The notes under the pieces are model-generated. The model saw only the letters and a list, made by a program, of their open reading frames with translations. It was not told the origin of the DNA and searched no databases. Below, in pieces: positions 15,494 to 27,773 of a DNA stretch of 64,000 bases (position 1 is the first letter of the stretch; every line of letters starts with the position of its first letter). Origin of the DNA: CAWDAQ01 sp963800325 (GTDB taxonomy: Bacteria > Actinomycetota > Actinomycetes > Actinomycetales > Dermatophilaceae); contig CAWDAQ010000005.1 of NCBI GenBank assembly GCA_963800325.1, positions 868,001 to 932,000 on the forward strand, written 5' to 3'. The translations under genes and the position numbers were made by a program.

Positions 15494-16333
15494 ATGGAGC
15501 ACGAGCCGGCGGAGCCCGGGGCGGGTGCCCCCGCCCCGGCCGTGGACGTCGCCGGCCGGGGCGTCGTCGTCACCGGGGCCGGGGCCGGCATCGGCCGGGC
15601 CCTCGCGCGCCGCTTCGCCTCCGAGGGCGCCCGGGTCGTCGTCAACGACCTCGACGCCGACGCCGCCGCCGCCGTCGCCGCGGAGACCGGCGGGCTCGCC
15701 GCCCCCGGCGACGCCGCGACGCCGGACGGGGTCGCCGACCTGCTCGACCGTGCCCGGGAGCACCTCGGTGCGGTCGAGGTGTACTGCGCGAACGCCGGCA
15801 CCGAGGGCGGGGCCGGTCTCGAGGCGAGCGAGGCGGACTGGGCGCGTGCCCTCGAGGTCAACGTCCTCGCCCACGTGCGCGCCGCCCGGCTCCTCGTGCC
15901 GGAGTGGGTCGCCGCCGGCCATGGCAGGCTCGTCGTCACCGCCTCCGCGGCGGGGCTGCTGACGATGCTCGGCAGCGCCCCGTACGCGGTGACCAAGCAC
16001 GCCGCCGTCGCATTCGCCGAGTGGGTGTCGGTGACCTACGGCGACCGCGGCGTCACGACGCACGCGATCTGCCCCCAGGGGGTGCGCACCCGGATGCTCG
16101 AGGAGGCGGGCGCGGTCCGGGACCTGCTCAGCCGGGACCGGGTCATCGAGCCCGACGAGGTCGCCGACGCGCTCTGGGCCGCCATGGCCACCGGCCGGTT
16201 CCTCGTCCTTCCCCACCCCGAGGTCGCCGGCTACCACGCCCACCGCGCCGCCCACCCCGAGGTGTGGCTCGCCCAGATGCGCCGCCTGCAGCGCCACCTC
16301 GACGAGGCGACGCAGGCAGGAGGTCCGGCGTGA
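15494..16333 (+). CDS. SDR-family oxidoreductase
   Basis: This 279-residue short-chain dehydrogenase has the dinucleotide motif TGAGAGIG, NDLDAD after strand 2 (an Asp consistent with NAD(H) preference), CANAGTEGG, and the catalytic Ser and YAVTK. A 20-residue Ala/Pro-rich N-terminus precedes the domain. It opens a four-gene operon (SDR, MDR, kinase, acyl-CoA dehydrogenase) and its stop overlaps the next start (GTGA). The substrate is probably a hydroxy- or oxo-acyl compound given the neighbours, but this is inference. Confidence 0.85.
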   Translation: MEHEPAEPGAGAPAPAVDVAGRGVVVTGAGAGIGRALARRFASEGARVVVNDLDADAAAAVAAETGGLAAPGDAATPDGVADLLDRAREHLGAVEVYCANAGTEGGAGLEASEADWARALEVNVLAHVRAARLLVPEWVAAGHGRLVVTASAAGLLTMLGSAPYAVTKHAAVAFAEWVSVTYGDRGVTTHAICPQGVRTRMLEEAGAVRDLLSRDRVIEPDEVADALWAAMATGRFLVLPHPEVAGYHAHRAAHPEVWLAQMRRLQRHLDEATQAGGPA

Positions 16334-17328
16334 GGGCCTGGCGCGTGCACGAGCTCGGGCCCCCGGCGCAGGTGCTCACCCTCGAGGACGTGCCCGAGCC
16401 GACCCCGGGTCCGGGACGGCTGCGGGTGCGGGTGCTCGGCTGCGCGGCGAACTTCCCCGACGTCCTCATGTGCGCCGGCAGCTACCAGGTCCGGCCCGAG
16501 CTGCCGTTCACCCCGGGTGTCGAGCTCTGCGGGGAGGTCCTCGAGGTCGGCGACGGCGTCGAGGGCGTCTCCGTCGGCGACCGGGTCCTCGGCGGCGGCG
16601 CGCTGCCCGCGGGGGGACTCGCCGACCAGGCGCTCATGGACGCCGGCCAGGCCTTCCCCGCCCCACCGCTGCTCGAGGACGACGAGGCGGCCGGCTTCTG
16701 GATCGGCTACCAGACCGGCTGGTTCGGGCTGCACCGCCGGGCCCACCTGCGCCCGGGAGAGACCCTGCTGGTCCACGCCGCTGCGGGCGGGGTCGGCAGC
16801 GCGGCCGTCCAGCTCGGCCGGGCCGCGGGCGCCCGGGTCATCGGGGTCGTCGGGGGCCCGCAGAAGGCGACCGTCGCCCGGGAGCTCGGCGCCGACGTCG
16901 TCGTCGACCGGCACACCGAGGACTTCGTCGAGGTCGTCACCGAGGCCACCTCCGGCCGTGGGGCGGACGTCGTCTACGACCCGGTCGGCGGGGACACCTA
17001 CACCCGCTCGACCCGGTGCGTCGCGTTCGAGGGCCGCATCGTCGTCGTCGGGTTCGCCGGCGGCCAGATCCAGACCGCGGCCCTGAACCACGCCCTGCTG
17101 AAGAACTACTCGATCCTCGGGCTCCACTGGGGGCTCTACACCGCCCGGGACCCGGGGCTCGTGCGGGCCTGCCACGAGGAGCTCAGCGCGATGGTGTCCT
17201 CGGGTGCGCTGCGCCCCCTCGTCGGCGAGCGGGTCCCCCTGGCCGGGGCCGCGGACGGGCTCCAGCGGCTCGCCGACGGCGCCACCGTGGGCCGGGTGGT
17301 CGTGCTCCCCGACGACGGGCCCCGTTGA
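16330..17328 (+). CDS. NADPH:quinone oxidoreductase-like MDR protein (zinc-independent)
   Basis: This 332-residue medium-chain dehydrogenase/reductase has the GroES-like N-terminus (PGPGRLRVRVLGCAANFPDVL, PGVELCGEV) and a Rossmann domain with AAAGGVGSAAVQLG. The structural and catalytic zinc ligands are missing, so it belongs to the quinone oxidoreductase/enoyl reductase branch. The GTG start overlaps the SDR stop. It could act as an enoyl-thioester reductase in the operon's pathway. Confidence 0.85.
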   Translation: MRAWRVHELGPPAQVLTLEDVPEPTPGPGRLRVRVLGCAANFPDVLMCAGSYQVRPELPFTPGVELCGEVLEVGDGVEGVSVGDRVLGGGALPAGGLADQALMDAGQAFPAPPLLEDDEAAGFWIGYQTGWFGLHRRAHLRPGETLLVHAAAGGVGSAAVQLGRAAGARVIGVVGGPQKATVARELGADVVVDRHTEDFVEVVTEATSGRGADVVYDPVGGDTYTRSTRCVAFEGRIVVVGFAGGQIQTAALNHALLKNYSILGLHWGLYTARDPGLVRACHEELSAMVSSGALRPLVGERVPLAGAADGLQRLADGATVGRVVVLPDDGPR

Positions 17329-17329
17329 G

Positions 17330-18436
17330 GTGGCCCAGCACGAGCACGACGGGCCCGAGCACGAGCACGACGGGCACGAGCACGCCGGCGACCCGCCCGG
17401 CCTCGACCTCGCCCGACTCGCCGAGCACCTCAGGCGCATCGTCGCCGACGGCGGCCCGTCGGGACCGCGCACGCCCCTGGAGGCACTCGCCCGGGGACCG
17501 CTGACGGCCGATGTCGTCGCCGGCGGCCGGTCCAACCTCACCTACGTCGTCCGGTCCGGGGCGACGTCGGTCGTGCTGCGCCGTCCCCCGCTCGGGCACG
17601 TCCTCGCGACCGCGCACGACATGGCCCGCGAGCACCGGGTCGTCACGGCGCTGCACCCGACGGCGGTGCCGGTGCCCGCGACGTACCTGCTCTGCGAGGA
17701 CCCGGACGTGCTCGGCGCGCCGTTCTACGTCATGGAGCACGTCCCCGGCACGCCGTACCGCAGGGCGGCCGAGCTCGAGGCCCTCGGGCCGGAGCGCACC
17801 CGGGCGGTGTGCGAGCGGATGGTCGACACCCTCGTCGCGCTGCACGCCGTCGACCCGGCCGAGGTGGGCCTGGCGGACTTCGGCCGGCCGGAGGGCTTCC
17901 TCACCCGGCAGGTCGCCCGGTGGGGCCGCCAGCTCGAGGCCTCCCGCAGCCGCGAGCTCGCCGGCGTCGACGAGCTCCACGAGCGGCTCGCGACCACGGT
18001 GCCCGAGCAGGGGCCGGCCGCTGTCGTCCACGGCGACTTCCGGCTCGACAACTGCCTCGTCGGCGACGACGGCACCCTCACCGCGGTGCTCGACTGGGAG
18101 ATGGCGACCCTCGGGGACCCCCTCACCGACGTCGGCCTGCTCGTCGTCTACCAGGGTTTGGCCGACCTCGCCCCGGACGCGGTCTCCGACGTCTCCCGGG
18201 CGCCGGGCTCCCTCGACGTCCCGGCCCTCCTGGAGCGCTACGCCCGCGGCAGCGGCCGGGACCTCGGCGCCGTGGGCTGGTACCGGGCGCTGGCGCACTA
18301 CAAGCTCGCCGTCATCCTCGAGGGCATCCACTACCGCCACGTCCACGGCAAGACCGTCGGAGAGGGCTTCGAGGCCGTCGGCGCCTTCGTCGAACCGTTG
18401 CTGCACGCCGGACTGGCCGACCTCGAGGAGCACTGA
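17330..18436 (+). CDS. APH-family kinase, ACAD10/11 kinase-domain-like, with His/Asp/Glu-rich N-terminus
   Basis: The 368-residue protein has the aminoglycoside-phosphotransferase fold: GGRSNLTYVVRS nucleotide-binding loop, catalytic VHGDFRLDN and metal-binding VLDWEMATLGDP. This branch corresponds to the kinase half of ACAD10/11 and to LvaA, which phosphorylate 4-hydroxyacyl-CoA. Residues 2-20 are two imperfect repeats built on HEHDG, a likely metal-binding tail. The GTG at 17330 starts one base after the MDR stop. The acyl-CoA dehydrogenase follows three bases downstream. Confidence 0.85.
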   Translation: MAQHEHDGPEHEHDGHEHAGDPPGLDLARLAEHLRRIVADGGPSGPRTPLEALARGPLTADVVAGGRSNLTYVVRSGATSVVLRRPPLGHVLATAHDMAREHRVVTALHPTAVPVPATYLLCEDPDVLGAPFYVMEHVPGTPYRRAAELEALGPERTRAVCERMVDTLVALHAVDPAEVGLADFGRPEGFLTRQVARWGRQLEASRSRELAGVDELHERLATTVPEQGPAAVVHGDFRLDNCLVGDDGTLTAVLDWEMATLGDPLTDVGLLVVYQGLADLAPDAVSDVSRAPGSLDVPALLERYARGSGRDLGAVGWYRALAHYKLAVILEGIHYRHVHGKTVGEGFEAVGAFVEPLLHAGLADLEEH

Positions 18437-18439
18437 CCG

Positions 18440-19654
18440 ATGGACTTCACCCCGGACCCGCGCACCACCCGGCTCGCGGCGACCCTGGAGGCCTTCCTCA
18501 CCGAGGACGTCCACCCGGCCGAGCCGGTCTTCGCCGCCGAGCTCGCCGCGCTCCCGGACCGGTGGGCCTGGACCTCCGCCCCGGTGCTGGCCCGCCTGCG
18601 CGAGCGGGCCCGCGAGCTCGGGCTGTGGAACCTCTTCCTGCCCGGTGAGCGCGGCGCCGGGTTGACGAACCTCCAGTACGCCCCGCTCGCCGAGCTGTCC
18701 GGGCGGGCGATCCACCTCGCTCCCCCGGCGATGAACTGCGCCGCGCCGGACACGGGAAACATCGAGCTGCTCGACCGGTTCGGGAGCCCGGAGCAGCAGG
18801 AGCGCTGGCTCGCGCCGTTGCTCCAGGGCCGGATCCGGAGTGCGTTCGCGATGACCGAGCCCGACGTGGCGTCCTCGGACGCGACGAACATCACCGCGAG
18901 CATCCGGCGCGAGGGCGGGGAGTACGTCGTCTCCGGGCGGAAGTGGTGGATCACCGGGGCGATGAATCCCGAGGCCGAGCTGCTCGTCGTCATGGGGAAG
19001 ACCGACACGGGCGCCGAGCGCCACCGGCAGCAGAGCATCGTGCTCGTCCCCCGCGACGCCCCGGGGGTGCAGGTCGTGCGCGGGATGACCGTGTTCGGCT
19101 ACGACGACCGTTCCCACGGCGGGCACGCCGAGATCGTCTTCGACGACGTGCGCGTCCCGGCCGCCAACCTCGTCGGGGGCGAGGGGGACGGGTTCGCGAT
19201 CGCCCAGGCCCGGCTCGGCCCGGGACGGATCCACCACTGCATGCGCTCGATCGGGGTCGCCGAGCGGGCCATCGAGCTCATGTGCGAGCGGGCGGCGTCC
19301 CGGGTCGCGTTCGGCCGCCCGCTCGCCGAGCAGGGCGTCGTGCGGGACTGGATCGCCGAGGCCCGGGTGCGGGTCGAGCAGCTGCGGCTGCTGGTCCTCA
19401 AGACCGCCTGGCTCATGGACACCGTCGGCAACCGGGGCGCGCACAAGGAGATCCAGGCGATCAAGATCGCGACCCCGGCCGCCGTCGAGTGGATCCTCGA
19501 CAAGGCGATCCAGGTCCACGGGGCCGGCGGGCTCGGCGAGGACTTCCCGCTCGCGGAGGCCTTCGCCGGGATCCGCACCCTCCGCTTCGCCGACGGCCCG
19601 GACGAGGTGCACCGCAACGCCCTCGCGAAGGCCGAGCTCCGGCGCCACCGCTGA
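18440..19654 (+). CDS. acyl-CoA dehydrogenase, ACAD10/11-like
   Basis: This 404-residue FAD enzyme has AFAMTEPDVASSDATNI (flavin/substrate loop), GRKWWITGAMNP, the QVHGAGGLGEDFPLA block and the C-terminal RFADGPDEVHRN. In this branch the Asp/Glu context at the end replaces the usual TYEG. Together with the adjacent kinase it reproduces, as two proteins, the domain content of ACAD11. A plausible reaction is elimination of phosphate from a 4-phospho-acyl-CoA to give an enoyl-CoA. It is the last gene of the operon; the repeat hairpins at 19661-19772 follow. Confidence 0.87.
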   Translation: MDFTPDPRTTRLAATLEAFLTEDVHPAEPVFAAELAALPDRWAWTSAPVLARLRERARELGLWNLFLPGERGAGLTNLQYAPLAELSGRAIHLAPPAMNCAAPDTGNIELLDRFGSPEQQERWLAPLLQGRIRSAFAMTEPDVASSDATNITASIRREGGEYVVSGRKWWITGAMNPEAELLVVMGKTDTGAERHRQQSIVLVPRDAPGVQVVRGMTVFGYDDRSHGGHAEIVFDDVRVPAANLVGGEGDGFAIAQARLGPGRIHHCMRSIGVAERAIELMCERAASRVAFGRPLAEQGVVRDWIAEARVRVEQLRLLVLKTAWLMDTVGNRGAHKEIQAIKIATPAAVEWILDKAIQVHGAGGLGEDFPLAEAFAGIRTLRFADGPDEVHRNALAKAELRRHR

Positions 19655-19660
19655 GCTTCC

Positions 19661-19772
19661 CCGGCTTGCGTCCGCAGGGTCAGCGCTCGAGCGACCGACC
19701 TCGCGGACGCTGCCTCGGCCACCCGGCTTGCGTCCGCAGGGTCAGCGCTCGAGCGACCGACCTCGCGGACGC
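19661..19772. repeat. two 50-bp direct repeats, each a hairpin, between convergent genes
   Basis: Copies at 19661-19710 and 19723-19772 are identical. Each begins CCGGCTTGCGTCCGC and ends CTCGCGGACGC, so GCGTCCGC pairs with GCGGACGC. Pairing continues through GGTC/GACC with one mismatch and one wobble. The loop contains the palindrome CGCTCGAGCG. Placed between a plus-strand stop (19654) and a minus-strand stop (19791), they probably act as terminators. Identical spacing-independent copies suggest a dispersed REP-like element. Confidence 0.8.
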
Positions 19773-19790
19773 GGGCGGGGGGACGGGGCG

Positions 19791-25325
<5,535 letters not shown>

Positions 25326-25425
25326 CGATCGAGCCTCCGGTCGGTCCGTCGTCGTCTGGACGTGCGGACGCGCGCGGTCCGCAGACCGGAGACTTTCACG
25401 ACTTCGGGTCCTGCCGCCAGAGGGC

Positions 25426-26625
25426 TCAACGGAAGGCGGCAACTCCGGTGAGCGCCTGACCCACGACGAGGGTGTGCATCTCGACGGTCCCCTCGTAGGT
25501 GAGGACGGACTCGAGGTTGTTCGCGTGCCGCAGGACCGGGTACTCCAGCGAGATGCCGTTCGCCCCGAGGACGGTCCGCGCGGTCCGGGCGATCTCGAGC
25601 GCCTCGCGCACGTTCCCGAGCTTGCCGAGGCTCACCTGCTCCGGTCGCAGGGTGCCGGCGTCCTTGCGCCGGCCGAGGTGGACCGCGAGCAGGACGCCCT
25701 TGGTGTACTCCAGCGCCATGTCGGCGAGCTTGGCCTGGGTGAGCTGGAACCCGGCGATGGGGCGGCCGAACTGCTGCCGCTGCCCGGCGTACTCCAGCGC
25801 CGTCGACAGGCAGGAGCGGGCTGCTCCCATCGCGCCCCAGACGATGCCGTAGCGGGCCTCGCCCAGGCACGACAGCGGCCCCTTCAGGCCGCGCACCCCG
25901 GGCAGCACCGCGTCACCGGGCAGGCGCACCCCGTCCAGGACGAGCTCGCTGGTCACCGACGCCCGCAGCGACATCTTGTGGTGGATCTCGGGCGCGGAGA
26001 ACCCGGGCGTCGTCGTCGGCACGACGAAGCCGCGGACGCCGCCGTGCTCCTCCCCCGCGTCGGCCCAGACGACGGCGACGTCGGCGACGGAGCCGTTGGT
26101 GATCCACATCTTCGCGCCGTCGAGCACCCAGTCCGGACCGTCCCGCCGGGCCCGGGTGCGCATGCCGCCCGGGTCCGAGCCGTGGTCGGGCTCGGTGAGC
26201 CCGAAGCACCCGATGGCCTCCCCGGTTGCCATCCGGGGGAGCCACTCCTGCTTGTGCTCCTCGGTGCCGAAGCGCCAGATCGCGAACATCGCGAGCGAGC
26301 CCTGCACCGAGACCAGCGAGCGCACCCCGGAGTCGGAGGCCTCGAGCTCGAGGCAGGCCAGGCCGTAGTCGACGGCGCTCATGCCGGCGCAGCCGTACCC
26401 GGTCAGGTGCATCCCGAGCAGCCCGAGCGAGCCGAACTCGCGGGCCAGCCCGCGCACGTCGGGGACCTCGCCCCGCTCGTACCAGTCGGCGACGTAGGGG
26501 TCGACGTGCCGGGCGCACACCTCGCGCACCGAGGACCGCACGGCCATCTCCTCGTCGGTGAGCAGGTCGTCCAGTCCGGCGAGGTCGGTCGGGTCGCCGG
26601 CCCCCCGGGCGCTTCCTCGGCTCAT
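25426..26625 (-). CDS. gcdH: acyl-CoA dehydrogenase, glutaryl-CoA dehydrogenase-like
   Basis: This 399-residue flavoenzyme has GCFGLTEPDHGSDPGGMRTRA, WITNGSVADVAVVWA, SLGKLGNVREALEIARTARTVLGANGIS and the catalytic-glutamate motif TYEGTVEMH. The pattern is that of glutaryl-CoA dehydrogenases, which oxidise and decarboxylate glutaryl-CoA to crotonyl-CoA in lysine/tryptophan breakdown. ATGA overlap with the CoA-transferase gene upstream supports a glutarate-activating pair. GGAGAGC precedes the ATG. The fused carboxylase starts 100 bases downstream. Confidence 0.85.
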   Translation of the reverse strand: MSRGSARGAGDPTDLAGLDDLLTDEEMAVRSSVREVCARHVDPYVADWYERGEVPDVRGLAREFGSLGLLGMHLTGYGCAGMSAVDYGLACLELEASDSGVRSLVSVQGSLAMFAIWRFGTEEHKQEWLPRMATGEAIGCFGLTEPDHGSDPGGMRTRARRDGPDWVLDGAKMWITNGSVADVAVVWADAGEEHGGVRGFVVPTTTPGFSAPEIHHKMSLRASVTSELVLDGVRLPGDAVLPGVRGLKGPLSCLGEARYGIVWGAMGAARSCLSTALEYAGQRQQFGRPIAGFQLTQAKLADMALEYTKGVLLAVHLGRRKDAGTLRPEQVSLGKLGNVREALEIARTARTVLGANGISLEYPVLRHANNLESVLTYEGTVEMHTLVVGQALTGVAAFR

Positions 26626-27773
26626 GTGTCGCTCTCCTTCGTCAGCCAGGCCCGGATCTCGTCGGTGTGCTGCCCGAGCCCCGGCGGGGCGCTCGCCCGT
26701 CTCGGGACGGTACGCGAGTACGTCGCCGGGTGCCGGACCTGGGCGGGGTGGCCGCCGCCGACCTCGACGGTGGGGTCCAGGCCGAGGGAGCCGGCGAGCC
26801 GCAGCGCGGAGGCGATGTCGCCGACCTGCCCCGCGGGGACGCCGGCGCCGGTGAGCACGCGCGTCCAGTGCTCGGGGTCTCCGCCGGCGAGGACGTCCTC
26901 GAGCGCGGCGACGAGCGCGGGACGGTGCTCGACCCGCGCGGCGTTCGTCGCGAACCGGGGGTCGCCGGACAGCTCGGGCAGGCCGAGCGCGGCCGCGAGC
27001 CGGGCGAACTGGGCGTCGTTCCCGCAGGCGACCGCGACGAGCCCGCCACGGCAGCGCAGCGTCTCGTAGGGCGCGATCGAGGGGTGCTGGTTGCCCATCC
27101 GGCCCGGGCTCGTGCCGGTCGCGAGCGTCGAGCCGACCTGGTTGGCGAGCGAGCCGAGCAGGCTGGAGAGGAGGTTGACCTCGACCCGCTGGCCGCGGCC
27201 GCTGCGGTGGCGCTCGGCGAGGGCGGCGAGGATCGCGATGGCTGCGTCCTTGCCGGTGAGGACGTCGACGAGGGCGACGCCCACCTTGGTCGGCTCGCCC
27301 TCGGGTGCCCCGGTGATGCTCATCAGGCCGCCGACGGCCTGGACGAGGAAGTCGTACCCGGGCAGGTCGGCGTCGGGGCCGAACCCGCTCACCGAGCAGT
27401 AGACGACACCGGGGTTGGCCTCGGCCACGGCGTCGTAGCCGAGCCCGAGGGCCTCCAGCGCCCCGCGGCGGTGGTTCTCGACGACGACGTCGGCGCGGCC
27501 GGCGAGGGTGCGGGCGAGCGCCCCGTCGCGGGGGTCCTTGAGGTCGAGCTCGATGCTGCGCTTGGACCGGTTGGCGCACTCGAAGTACGCCGCTCCGTGC
27601 GGGGTCCACGGCGGGCCCCAGGAGCGGGTGTCGTCCCCGCTGCCGGGCCGCTCGACCTTGACGACGTCCGCCCCGAGGTCGGCGAGCGTGGCCGTCGCGA
27701 GCGGGCCCGCGAGGACCCGGCTGAAGTCCGCGACGAGGACCCCCTCCAGCGGCGGCGCGGACTCAGGCGTCAT
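26622..27773 (-). CDS. CaiB/BaiF family CoA-transferase (class III)
   Basis: This 383-residue class III CoA-transferase has VLVADFSRVLAGPLATATLADLGADVVKVE, VVVENHRRGALEALGLGY, and VALVDVLTG containing the catalytic aspartate that forms the acyl-enzyme. Adjacent GcdH suggests succinyl-CoA:glutarate CoA-transferase, as for the mammalian SUGCT/GCDH pair, but the exact acid is not determined. It overlaps pepN by 11 bases and gcdH by four. Confidence 0.85.
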   Translation of the reverse strand: MTPESAPPLEGVLVADFSRVLAGPLATATLADLGADVVKVERPGSGDDTRSWGPPWTPHGAAYFECANRSKRSIELDLKDPRDGALARTLAGRADVVVENHRRGALEALGLGYDAVAEANPGVVYCSVSGFGPDADLPGYDFLVQAVGGLMSITGAPEGEPTKVGVALVDVLTGKDAAIAILAALAERHRSGRGQRVEVNLLSSLLGSLANQVGSTLATGTSPGRMGNQHPSIAPYETLRCRGGLVAVACGNDAQFARLAAALGLPELSGDPRFATNAARVEHRPALVAALEDVLAGGDPEHWTRVLTGAGVPAGQVGDIASALRLAGSLGLDPTVEVGGGHPAQVRHPATYSRTVPRRASAPPGLGQHTDEIRAWLTKESDT

